From assembly GCA_039199225.1 (NCBI GenBank), contig JBCCSZ010000042.1, positions 1 through 34,114 on the forward strand: 34,114 bases of DNA, written 5' to 3'. The translations under genes and the position numbers were made by a program. The notes below the pieces were generated by a model. The model was not told where the DNA came from, ran no database searches, and worked only from the letters and a program-made list of their open reading frames with translations. Of the stretch, positions 8,212-16,121 are shown in pieces; the first letter of the stretch is position 1, and each line of letters starts with the position of its first letter. The DNA is from JBCCSZ01 sp039199225 (GTDB lineage Bacteria > Bacteroidota > Bacteroidia > Chitinophagales > Saprospiraceae).

Positions 8212-11200
8212 CTATTTCGTTATGGTAATATCTCCTTCTACAAGGACCGTTTCATCGTCGATAAACTCCACCACTGCGTAAAAGGCAAAGACATCTGGCG
8301 GTAGGGCCTTGGATTTGAAACGGCCATCCCAGCCCAGCGTTTCATCATTGAGCGGAATATTACTGGCTTCATACACCAAAGCACCCCAGCGATTGAATAC
8401 CCGCAGCAGTTGAATCTGCCTCGCACCAGGACCACCATAAACGGTGAAACCCTCGTTGATGCCATCTCCATTCGGCGAAAAGGCATTGGGTACATATATC
8501 GGGCGATTTTTCACAACAAAGACTGTGACGGAGTCCAAGGCGGTACAGCCCGTTCCAACCTCCGTTGCCAAAACATAGTAAGTCTGTGTATTCACTGGTG
8601 AAGCAAACGGCCCCTTGCAATCCGTACAACTCAAGCCATCCGCTGGCGTCCAAGCATAAGTAACCTCTCTAGACAGAGGCGTCGAAATAGCTGTCAAAGT
8701 CGTTCCAAAGCCCAATTCAACCGTTTCATCCTGCCCCGCATCGACAATCAAAGCGATCGGCTGCGTAATGGTTGCATCCACAGATGCCGTACAACCCAGC
8801 TCATCGCGCACCAGGATGGTGTAATCTCCAGCCGCCAAATTTTCAAACAGCGCACTGTCCTGATAAACCTCTCCATCCAGGCTGTATTCATAATCGGGAT
8901 TTCCCCCAGACCCGGCCACAGTAATACTTCCAGTTACATCCCCATTACACACCACATCAATCACATCAATAAGGTCGAGGAACAATTCATCCGGTTGCAC
9001 AATCTCAACCTCCGCAGTGGTATCACAACCGTTGGCATCCGTCAAAGACAGCGTATATATACCCACATCCAGCATGCTCGCAATGGAATCTGTTTGCCCA
9101 TCACTCCACTGAAATTGATAACCTCCAACCCCGCCGGACACCAGTGGAACGGCCGAGCCGTCAGCAGCTCCAAAACAACTGACATCCACCGGATCAATAA
9201 AAGTCATCAAAGGGTCGGGAGGAGTCACTACGACCAGCGTATCCCCAATACAACCGTTGGCATCCCTAAAGTTGATGGTATAAGTACCCGCATTGATATT
9301 CTGAAGGCTGTTCCGGGTTACAAAGCCCAAGCCATCATTCCAATCAAACAGATAAGGCCCCAGACCGTTGGCAATATTCAAGGTAATAGAGCCATCCGAA
9401 GCATCGTGGCAAGAAGGCGGTACGACCGTCGGTAAATCTGAATCCAAAACGAGCTCCAGCTCTCGGACATCAATGTCCAAGGATTCTATACAATCATTGT
9501 CATCCGCCACTGTCACACTGTAAATACCGATGCTTAAGTTGCTTTGATCGGCTGTCGGCGGAAGTCCATTGTCCCAAGTATAGGCATAGGGCGGCGTCCC
9601 TCCGGAAACCGTTAGTTGAATGGCCCCATCCGTTCCTCCCATGCAGGTCGGCATGGTGATAAGCGGTACGATATCTATTGGCGGCGGCGCACCGACCTCA
9701 AAGGTAAAGACAGAATCACAGTCTGCCTCGTTTGAGATGGTAACCGTATATTCTCCTGGATTTAGGTTAGCCAGGTCTTCGTCTCGACTGCCGTTGCTCC
9801 ACAAATAATCGGTAATGGCAACATTGCTGGTGGCTGTCAAGTCGATTTGGCCATCGTCGCTGTCGAAACATAGTACATCGGTTGGAATAGCGGTCGCTGA
9901 AATGGCATTGACATCTTCGCAGCAGGGAATCACTTGAATGGTTTTAATCTCCGTAATCACGCAACCACGGTTTGTTTCAACTTCCAGCACGATGGCTTTG
10001 GGGCCGTTGGAGGTCCAGTTGACCTCATGGGGTCCTGGGCCAGTGGCTGATGCCGGATCGGCGTCGATCCCAAAGTTCCAATCCCAGCGGACGATGCTGC
10101 CCAGCTCAAAGGAGGAAGCATCGCTGAAGCTTACCGACCCACCATAGCATACTTCATCGGCGGGTGCGCTCGTAAAATCAGCTACAGGCCCGACAAAAGT
10201 ACCCGTACCTCCAAAACTAATTTGAATACCGTTGCCAGATTCTGTGAAGTTATTGATTCCCAGCGCATAACTGCGTCCAGCTTCCATGTCGACTTGTCGG
10301 ACCCAGTTGTCCTGTCCTTGGTTGCAGCCGGCGGGTTCGGACACATCGTTGGCTGTGGTGTTAAGGCCCGTAGGGCCGTGGCAGGGGCTTGGAAACAACA
10401 CCGGATTTTCGCCAGCTGCCATGCACCGCAATACTTCCTTACTGTCACAATCTTCCAGCCCTCCCGGCAATTCATACAATACAAAATCCAGGTCATCGAT
10501 CGGATTGAGGGGCGTCAGTGCAAAAGTCAGGGTGCCACTCTGATCGCAAGTCCATTTAAACCATACAGAGTTGAATTCATTGGTGATGTCGGGCGCTCCG
10601 TTGCTGAAACAATCGGCATCGTCCAGCTCGGTATCGTCCAATCCACCGCCTTCCAGGTTTGGGACGATGAAGGTCGACTTATCACAGAGGACGGCGGCGG
10701 TCGAGCAATCCGAGGAAGCGACGGCAGGGGGGTTGAAATTGCGTACACAAAGCTCGAAAGTCCCTCGGCGATCTCTCATGCCATCCACGCGAATCAGGTA
10801 TTCTTCGCCGGGAATCAATCCATCCTGCCCCATTTCGATGATGTGGTTCCGATCGTCATCCCGTTGACATTCCAACTCATTGATGGTACCACTGCAGTCG
10901 CCGCCATAGAGGGCGATTTGGGGTTCACGCAGAGAGCCTCCGCTGGCTTGCCCCGAAAAACCATTGACCAACACTGTTACCGAGGTAAATCGCGCTGTAA
11001 ACTTGAACCAAAGATCATGGGAGTCATCCGTCCAACAAGTGGCCGGATCGAAGCCAGATGCAGTTGCTTGGCGGTTGTCAAATCCCTGTGTACCAGAGCA
11101 ATAGTCGGTTGGATCGCCAATGTCGATTGCACCCTCGCATTCGTCGTTGACTGGCTGTGCAAAGGCGGGCAGGGCTGCCAAGCAACAAAAAAACAAGAGT

Positions 11201-11238
11201 AGAGGCGAGAAGAAACGATGTTTAATGCTGAGTATCAT
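8212..11238 (-). CDS. Large T9SS-secreted protein with SprB-like repeats and CHU_C domain
   Basis: Predicted secreted or cell-surface protein of 1008 residues, exported by Sec and then type IX secretion. A signal peptide ends near PAFAQ (about 28). Two related N-terminal modules follow (about 30-165 with LWFKFTA; about 178-350 with VWFKWTC), then a PKD-like domain (about 352-440). Next come five SprB-like repeats of about 75 residues (about 445-825; landmarks DGQIDLTATS, DGAIQLTVSGG, DGSITLNIANG, DGSAVPLVSGG, GSITVAGSGG). A second PKD-like segment and a C-terminal CHU_C/gliding-associated type B sorting domain (VPNAFSPNGDGINEGF to the end) complete it. SprB repeats are known from a gliding adhesin of Flavobacterium. 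The ATG at 11238 gives the signal peptide. It is first in the lptC operon and its stop lies six bases before the lptC start. No enzymatic domain is visible; an adhesive role is inferred. Confidence 0.93.
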   Translation of the reverse strand: MILSIKHRFFSPLLLFFCCLAALPAFAQPVNDECEGAIDIGDPTDYCSGTQGFDNRQATASGFDPATCWTDDSHDLWFKFTARFTSVTVLVNGFSGQASGGSLREPQIALYGGDCSGTINELECQRDDDRNHIIEMGQDGLIPGEEYLIRVDGMRDRRGTFELCVRNFNPPAVASSDCSTAAVLCDKSTFIVPNLEGGGLDDTELDDADCFSNGAPDITNEFNSVWFKWTCDQSGTLTFALTPLNPIDDLDFVLYELPGGLEDCDSKEVLRCMAAGENPVLFPSPCHGPTGLNTTANDVSEPAGCNQGQDNWVRQVDMEAGRSYALGINNFTESGNGIQISFGGTGTFVGPVADFTSAPADEVCYGGSVSFSDASSFELGSIVRWDWNFGIDADPASATGPGPHEVNWTSNGPKAIVLEVETNRGCVITEIKTIQVIPCCEDVNAISATAIPTDVLCFDSDDGQIDLTATSNVAITDYLWSNGSRDEDLANLNPGEYTVTISNEADCDSVFTFEVGAPPPIDIVPLITMPTCMGGTDGAIQLTVSGGTPPYAYTWDNGLPPTADQSNLSIGIYSVTVADDNDCIESLDIDVRELELVLDSDLPTVVPPSCHDASDGSITLNIANGLGPYLFDWNDGLGFVTRNSLQNINAGTYTINFRDANGCIGDTLVVVTPPDPLMTFIDPVDVSCFGAADGSAVPLVSGGVGGYQFQWSDGQTDSIASMLDVGIYTLSLTDANGCDTTAEVEIVQPDELFLDLIDVIDVVCNGDVTGSITVAGSGGNPDYEYSLDGEVYQDSALFENLAAGDYTILVRDELGCTASVDATITQPIALIVDAGQDETVELGFGTTLTAISTPLSREVTYAWTPADGLSCTDCKGPFASPVNTQTYYVLATEVGTGCTALDSVTVFVVKNRPIYVPNAFSPNGDGINEGFTVYGGPGARQIQLLRVFNRWGALVYEASNIPLNDETLGWDGRFKSKALPPDVFAFYAVVEFIDDETVLVEGDITITK

Positions 11239-11350
11239 AGGAATTCGTTTGGAAGTAGGTCATATATGCAATTCAAGCTGTAATTTCTGCCCAATAGTCA
11301 CCACCAAAGTCTGTCGATGAATTCTTTACAACTTGGATTACTTTTTTTTA

Positions 11351-11385
11351 TTAACGCTAAAAAGCCGTCTTTTGTGCAACGTTAA
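11351..11385. repeat. Nested inverted repeat between divergent genes
   Basis: TTAACG (11351-11356) and CGTTAA (11380-11385) enclose a second dyad, AAAAG (11360-11364) and CTTTT (11369-11373), around CCGT. It sits in the 232-base divergent region upstream of pssA and of the SprB-repeat gene. It could be an operator or a 5' leader structure; nothing further supports either role. Confidence 0.35.
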
Positions 11386-11420
11386 GTGCTATCTATCTGT
11401 CTAAAAGATTATAAAAATAC

Positions 11421-11428
11421 TACTTTTG
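11421..11428 (+). promoter_or_regulatory. Candidate Bacteroidota -7 box for pssA-rsmI
   Basis: TACTTTTG matches the TAnnTTTG -7 element used by the Bacteroidota primary sigma factor and ends 42 bases before the pssA ATG. No clear TTTG -33 element is seen at the right distance, so the call is tentative. Confidence 0.45.
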
Positions 11429-11470
11429 TTATTTGAAATTCAAATTGCCTGTTGATTTAAGAATTCTTTA

Positions 11471-12196
11471 ATGGTACGAAAGCTCCCGCATATCATCACC
11501 TTGCTCAACCTGTATTGTGGTTGCTGTGCTTTGGTTTTTATCTTTCAGTTGCAATTTACCTATGCCTTTTTGTTCATCCTATTTGGCGCTTTGGCAGATT
11601 GGGGGGATGGCTTGGTAGCCCGGGCGCTCAACATCAAATCCGACCTGGGCAAGGAATTGGATTCGCTGGCCGATATGGTCACCTTTGGGATGGTCCCTGG
11701 TGCCATTCTCTATATGCTGTTGATGCAGGGCTTCGAAATCGACCGGGCCACCTTCAAAGGCTTGAGCATCGGCGCACTCCCGGCTTTTATCGTCACGCTC
11801 TTTGCCGCCTATCGACTGGCCAAATTCAATCTCGACACCCGACAGACAGATAGCTTCATCGGCTTGCCCACGCCCTCTTGCACCATGTTCGTGGTTGGCC
11901 TAATGCTCATTTACGAATTTGATACTTTCGGACTGCGAGACTGGGTGACGAAGCCCTTCGTCCTCTACCCCATCATATTGACACTGAGTTATCTTCTGAT
12001 TGCCGAACTGCCCATGTTCAGCCTCAAATTTAAGAGCATGAAGTGGCAAGGCAACGAGACACGCTTTACTTTTTTACTACTGGCAATGGTTTTATTGATC
12101 GTTGTTCGGGAGGCCACTTTCTCAATTATTGTCGTTCTATATGTTTTATTCTCACTTTTCGACCATCTCCGCGGCCGTCGAATGCTCAACAGCTAG
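11471..12196 (+). CDS. pssA: CDP-diacylglycerol-serine O-phosphatidyltransferase
   Basis: Makes phosphatidylserine from CDP-diacylglycerol and L-serine at the inner membrane, the entry to phosphatidylethanolamine synthesis. The 241-residue protein carries the full CDP-alcohol phosphotransferase signature DG-x2-AR-x8-G-x3-D-x3-D: D46 G47, A50 R51, G60, D64 and D68, plus D43 just before. About six to eight hydrophobic segments are visible, for instance CGCCALVFIFQLQFTYAF and the C-terminal LLLAMVLLIVV. The length and 'PHIITLLNLYCGC' start fit the multi-spanning PssA class typical of Bacteroidota. It is followed after three bases by rsmI, so the two genes are almost certainly co-transcribed. The ATG at 11471 is the only sensible start. 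Confidence 0.95.
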   Translation: MVRKLPHIITLLNLYCGCCALVFIFQLQFTYAFLFILFGALADWGDGLVARALNIKSDLGKELDSLADMVTFGMVPGAILYMLLMQGFEIDRATFKGLSIGALPAFIVTLFAAYRLAKFNLDTRQTDSFIGLPTPSCTMFVVGLMLIYEFDTFGLRDWVTKPFVLYPIILTLSYLLIAELPMFSLKFKSMKWQGNETRFTFLLLAMVLLIVVREATFSIIVVLYVLFSLFDHLRGRRMLNS

Positions 12197-12199
12197 TCA

Positions 12200-12871
12200 A
12201 TGCTCTATCTGATTCCCACTCCTATCGGCAACCTGGAGGACATCAGCCTGCGTGCCATTCGCCTGTTGGGTGAAGTCGACCTTGTTTTGGCTGAAGACAC
12301 CCGTACCTCCCGTAAGTTATTGGACCACTACGACATCAAAACGCCCCTTCGGTCTTTCCACACCCACAACGAACACCACATCACGGAACAATTGGCGGAT
12401 CAACTAGCCAATGGCCAACAAATGGCCCTGGTCTCCGATGCAGGCACTCCTGGCATTTCCGACCCTGGATTTCTGCTCGTCCGGGCTTGCCGACAGCGGT
12501 CCATCCCCGTCAGTTGCCTGCCAGGCGCAACAGCCTTCGTCCCGGCCCTCGTTGCCTCGGGCCTCCCCTCCGACAAATTTTACTTCGAAGGCTTCCTACC
12601 CCACAAAAAAGGCCGCCAAACCCGCCTGAAGTTTCTAGCCGAGCTGCCTTGTACCTTCCTGCTGTACGAGTCGCCACACCGACTGGTCAAGTGCCTAGGG
12701 CAGCTCATGGAGTTTTGCGGCCCGGAGCGGCCAGCTTGTGTCGCCCGCGAACTCAGCAAAATTCACGAAGAAGTGAGGAGTGCTTCGCTGGCAGATTTAC
12801 ATGCCCACTACGAGCAAACCAGCAAAGTAAAAGGAGAGATTGTGTTGGTAGTAGGTGGAAAGGACCGCTAA
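12200..12871 (+). CDS. rsmI: 16S rRNA (cytidine(1402)-2'-O)-methyltransferase RsmI
   Basis: SAM-dependent tetrapyrrole-methylase-fold enzyme that methylates the 2'-O of C1402 in 16S rRNA, near the ribosomal P site. All family motifs are present in order: LYLIPTPIGNLEDIS at the N terminus, LAEDTRTSRKLL, the SAM-binding SDAGTPGISDPG, PGATAFVPALVASGLP, FEGFLPHKKGRQ, the LLYESPHRL segment, and ARELSKIHEE. The 223-residue length fits the short Bacteroidota form. It starts three bases after the pssA stop and is followed by a strong terminator, so it closes a two-gene operon. Codon choice looks somewhat more C-rich than in its neighbours, but nothing suggests transfer. Confidence 0.97.
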   Translation: MLYLIPTPIGNLEDISLRAIRLLGEVDLVLAEDTRTSRKLLDHYDIKTPLRSFHTHNEHHITEQLADQLANGQQMALVSDAGTPGISDPGFLLVRACRQRSIPVSCLPGATAFVPALVASGLPSDKFYFEGFLPHKKGRQTRLKFLAELPCTFLLYESPHRLVKCLGQLMEFCGPERPACVARELSKIHEEVRSASLADLHAHYEQTSKVKGEIVLVVGGKDR

Positions 12872-12877
12872 AAAATT

Positions 12878-12905
12878 GGGCAAAATGCCTGAATGCATTT
12901 TGCCC
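12878..12905 (+). terminator. Terminator of pssA-rsmI
   Basis: GGGCAAAATGC (12878-12888), loop CTGAAT, GCATTTTGCCC (12895-12905): a perfect 11-bp stem starting six bases after the rsmI stop and followed by TTTATCTT. A-rich sequence on its left means it may also act on the converging gene. Confidence 0.85.
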
Positions 12906-12962
12906 TTTATCTTAAGATTATCTGAAATATATCATGGAAGTCTCAGTTCACCGCAACTCAGC

Positions 12963-14390
12963 TTAGTTTTTCACAAACCGCTTGCTGACCATCCCTTCCT
13001 CGGTCAGGATTCCCAAAGTGTACAGACCGCTCGGAAGTTCTTGAATATCTAACTTGTTGCGATTGCTATTGAGTGGGAACACATGTTTTTGCTTACCCAT
13101 GCTATCGAATAGCTGGGCACTTTCCCCTTGAAGTCCATCCAATTGGATAAACAGTTGGCTTTGGGCCGGATTGGGGAAGATGGCTACTTTGGCATCCAGT
13201 AATGGATCATTGGTTGAGGTCAGTACTCTCTTGACGAAGGTAACTTTGGCAGGCAATTTTCGGATGGCCACCTCGATTTCTTCTCCGATGCCATCGACCA
13301 GCTTGATGCTCTTGATCGGCACGGCGAAATCAACCCCTGTGTTTTGGTTGGAAGAACGACTATCGATTAGGTCCCCAATGATGATAAAGCTCACCGTAGC
13401 TACGCGGCCATATCCTCTGGCCGTTCGGCGATTCAAGCGAGCGACACCTAGGTCAATCTGTTGCTCACTACCTATCTTTCGGGAGTAGGGCAATGCAATG
13501 CCTGCATTTCCCATGAAACTGTTGTTGTTATAATCAAAGTGAATGCCCTGGGTCGATACGAAGGTAGAATCATAAGACAGTGCCATCGCCATACCATGCA
13601 AATCCTCAATGGGAGCTGCCTCGTCACCCATGTAAATGCCAGCCTTGATGGTTACTTGGTCTGGAATATTGTTCTGATCGACGTAGACAGTGTCTGTTTC
13701 AAATTCGAGATATACTTCCGGGCCGTCCGACTCAAAAACATCGATGGGATCTTCAATGGCAGAGTAGTTTCGTTGAATGGCCAGAAAATCTTCCGTTTCA
13801 ACGATGCCATTGCCATCGCAGTCGAGGTGCTTGTAGTTGATGCCATCTGGCGTCGACAAATCCCAGTCTTCTGCTTGCTGTGGTGCAAAGTCCAGGGTAG
13901 CATTTGGGCGATAAGGCCCTGTGGCACCGATGCCGCCACTCAAAGGAATCAAATCATACAGGTTGGCAACGCCATCGCGGTTTACATCACCAGGATAAAC
14001 ACAATCATCCAATCCACAACTGCCATTGTTGAGGTTGACCGTTACTTCTTCGCAAAACATCGAGTTGCAATCTCCACCATCCCAGATGGTAAGGCACACC
14101 TCATAGGTTCCGCTTTCAGAATAAAAGTGGGTGACTGTTTGCGTCGCTTCAGAAGAGAATTTATCGTCGCCAAAATCCCAGCTGACATTGGTAAAGCCGC
14201 CGGTCGCTTCACTGGTAAAAGTGATGCCGCCCGGTTGTGGCAACTGACCGCTGTAAGGTTCATGGCTGAATCCAGCCTGACAATTGAAGTGCAACTCCGC
14301 CTGCAACTGAAAAGCACACACGAGGAAGCACATTAGGAGGCACCACCGGCAAACAGTTAAAGGGGAATATTTGAGGTAAAAACACTTCAT
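12963..14390 (-). CDS. T9SS-secreted protein with PKD, dockerin-like and cohesin-like regions
   Basis: Predicted surface or secreted protein of 475 residues, function unknown. I use the ATG at 14390 (MKCFYLKYSPL...) because it places a signal peptide (CLLMCFLVCAFQLQAE) at the N terminus; a longer ORF would begin at 14438. A PKD domain follows (about 50-115, 'SWDFGDDKFSSEATQTVTHFY'). Next are two calcium-loop-like segments typical of type I dockerins, GDVNRDGVANLYDL and LDCDGNGIVETEDFLAI. A beta-rich region resembles cohesin-fold modules ('HGMAMALSYDSTFV', 'GYGRVATVSFIIIGDL'). A type A T9SS sorting domain ends the protein (IFPNPAQSQLFIQL to RFVKN). It is flanked by convergent rsmI and a divergent gene, so it is probably a single transcription unit. 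The cohesin-like call is by pattern only. Confidence 0.85.
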   Translation of the reverse strand: MKCFYLKYSPLTVCRWCLLMCFLVCAFQLQAELHFNCQAGFSHEPYSGQLPQPGGITFTSEATGGFTNVSWDFGDDKFSSEATQTVTHFYSESGTYEVCLTIWDGGDCNSMFCEEVTVNLNNGSCGLDDCVYPGDVNRDGVANLYDLIPLSGGIGATGPYRPNATLDFAPQQAEDWDLSTPDGINYKHLDCDGNGIVETEDFLAIQRNYSAIEDPIDVFESDGPEVYLEFETDTVYVDQNNIPDQVTIKAGIYMGDEAAPIEDLHGMAMALSYDSTFVSTQGIHFDYNNNSFMGNAGIALPYSRKIGSEQQIDLGVARLNRRTARGYGRVATVSFIIIGDLIDSRSSNQNTGVDFAVPIKSIKLVDGIGEEIEVAIRKLPAKVTFVKRVLTSTNDPLLDAKVAIFPNPAQSQLFIQLDGLQGESAQLFDSMGKQKHVFPLNSNRNKLDIQELPSGLYTLGILTEEGMVSKRFVKN

Positions 14391-14577
14391 AAAACAATAA
14401 TTTGACTTCTTATTTTCTCTTACAATACAAATATGCAATTAATTCGCCTCTAAAAAAAGTACAAAAGAAGCAATTTGTACAGACAGACAACGACCAAATA
14501 AAAACCTAACCACCTCACTATCAACCATATAAATCAATTTTACCTAGTCATTTTTACAAAAAAGAAATTATTTTACA

Positions 14578-14585
14578 TATTTTTG
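14578..14585 (+). promoter_or_regulatory. Candidate -7 box upstream of the 473-residue protein gene
   Basis: TATTTTTG fits TAnnTTTG and ends 45 bases before the ATG at 14631, in a very AT-rich stretch. No convincing -33 element is seen. Confidence 0.35.
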
Positions 14586-14630
14586 GTGCCTATAAGTTGC
14601 CTTGAGGGCGTTTAACAGACCATTCAACCT

Positions 14631-16052
14631 ATGCTCAACAGCAAAGTCATTACCATTTTGAGCAGTTTTAACAAAGGAGACCTGAACCAGTTCAGGAAAT
14701 ACCTCCTTTCGCCATTTTTTAACGAAAATGAAGGCTTGATTCATCTCTTTGATTTGCTACTTCCAGTCATTTTAGGCAAAAACAAACAGCTACAGAAAGA
14801 ACTCCTTTGGAAGCAGCTTTTTGGCAAAACTCCTTATCACGACATCCAGTTTCGGCGATTGATGTCGGACTTGAATAAACACGCACAACAATTTCTAGCC
14901 TACCGGCACTTTGAAAAAGATTCCTTCAATGTGCAGATGAGATTGCTCGATGGATTGCAAGAACCCAAGCTAGAGAAACACTTCAATGCGACCATTCGCT
15001 CCATCGGGCAAACGCTGGATAAAAAGGACATCCGAGACAGCAGCTACCACGAATATAAATTCCACTTTGAATACCACCAGCACAAGTACTTGGAGAAATC
15101 AAAGATTAAGAAAAATGATTTTTCCAACTTGGAAAAGGCCGACCACCACCTCAATTGTTTTTACATCTCGCAAAAGCTGAAGCACTATTGCGACCTACTG
15201 GGCTACCAACGCTTTTTATCCAGAGATTCTCACATAGAGCTGCTGCCCTCCTTTATTGAATACGTGGGCCAAAGCGATTACCTGAAGGAACCAGCCGTGC
15301 AGGCTTATTATACCATTTGCATGATGTACCGTTTTCCAGAGGAGGAAAGTTACTTTCAGCACCTGAAACAATATCTCGAAAACAACCTACAGCACTTTCC
15401 TCGGGAAGAACAAAAGACTTTGTACATCTTTGCGATGAACTACTGCATTTATTTACAAATCCACAACGGCAAACGAAAATACCTGGGAGAACTGTTTCAA
15501 CTGTACCACAAAGTATTGGACGAAGAATTGATTTTTGAAAAAGGATACCTAGACCCCAATCACTACAAAAACATCATCTCTGCCGGCTTGCAAACCCGCG
15601 AATTTGACTGGGTTGAAAACTTCATTCAGGTCTACACCGACCGGCTGGCAGAAAAGCACCAAGACAATGCTTTGAATTACAACCTTGCCAATTTATACTT
15701 TCACAAAAAAGAATATTCCAAGGTTATCGAACAGCTTCGGGAAGTGGAGTATACCAACCTTTCCTATGCCTTGGGAGGCAAATTGATCTTGCTGCGTACC
15801 TACTACGAGTTGGGAGAGTTCAATGCCCTCGATTCGCTGATCGATAGCTTTCGGATTTACCTGCGCCGCAATAAATTAATCTCCAAAGATGTGCAGCAAC
15901 AGTATTTGAACGCCTTGCGATTTACCAAGAAATTAATCTCCATCCCCACCTACGATAAAGCATCCCTTCAAAAAATAAGTATGCAAATAGAGCAAAGCAA
16001 AGCGGTCGCTGCCAAACGCTGGTTGCTGGATAAAATAGCCGCTGCCCTCTAA
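14631..16052 (+). CDS. Uncharacterised helical protein, 473 residues
   Basis: I do not recognise a named family. The protein starts MLNSKVITILSSFNKGDLNQFRKYL, has no signal peptide or membrane segment, and is predicted cytoplasmic. It appears almost wholly alpha-helical, with many aromatic and charged residues. The region around 340-410 (e.g. 'NYNLANLYFHKKEYSKVIEQLREVEY' then 'GGKLILLRTYYELGEFNALDSLIDSF') has the helix-turn-helix rhythm of TPR-like repeats, with Y/L/A spacing typical of TPRs. The N-terminal 120 residues (RKYLLSPFFNEN, FRRLMSDLNKHAQQFL) look like a separate helical domain. It stands alone between two T9SS protein genes on the other strand and has its own promoter-like sequence and a downstream hairpin. 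A scaffold or protein-interaction role is inference only. Confidence 0.85.
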   Translation: MLNSKVITILSSFNKGDLNQFRKYLLSPFFNENEGLIHLFDLLLPVILGKNKQLQKELLWKQLFGKTPYHDIQFRRLMSDLNKHAQQFLAYRHFEKDSFNVQMRLLDGLQEPKLEKHFNATIRSIGQTLDKKDIRDSSYHEYKFHFEYHQHKYLEKSKIKKNDFSNLEKADHHLNCFYISQKLKHYCDLLGYQRFLSRDSHIELLPSFIEYVGQSDYLKEPAVQAYYTICMMYRFPEEESYFQHLKQYLENNLQHFPREEQKTLYIFAMNYCIYLQIHNGKRKYLGELFQLYHKVLDEELIFEKGYLDPNHYKNIISAGLQTREFDWVENFIQVYTDRLAEKHQDNALNYNLANLYFHKKEYSKVIEQLREVEYTNLSYALGGKLILLRTYYELGEFNALDSLIDSFRIYLRRNKLISKDVQQQYLNALRFTKKLISIPTYDKASLQKISMQIEQSKAVAAKRWLLDKIAAAL

Positions 16053-16058
16053 CGACAA

Positions 16059-16091
16059 CAGGCAGCTCTGCCTATTGTGCAAAGCTGCCTG
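16059..16091. terminator. Hairpin between convergent genes
   Basis: CAGGCAGCT (16059-16067) pairs with AGCTGCCTG (16083-16091). TGC/GCA inside extends the stem after one mismatch, leaving loop CTATTGT. It starts six bases after the stop at 16052 and lies 31 bases from the stop of the facing gene. A T run is lacking, so it is a likely but not classical terminator. Confidence 0.55.
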
Positions 16092-16121
16092 CTGTGGACT
16101 TGTACGTTAAATTTTGAACGA

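Noticed and set aside
10222..11202. A 326-codon open frame on the plus strand opposite the SprB-repeat gene
   Set aside because: The minus-strand frame has a signal peptide and recognisable domains; the plus-strand translation has no domain and is an antisense shadow of a GC-richer gene.
13461..14336. A 291-codon open frame on the plus strand opposite the dockerin-like gene
   Set aside because: No recognisable protein features; the opposite frame carries PKD, dockerin-like and T9SS sorting segments.
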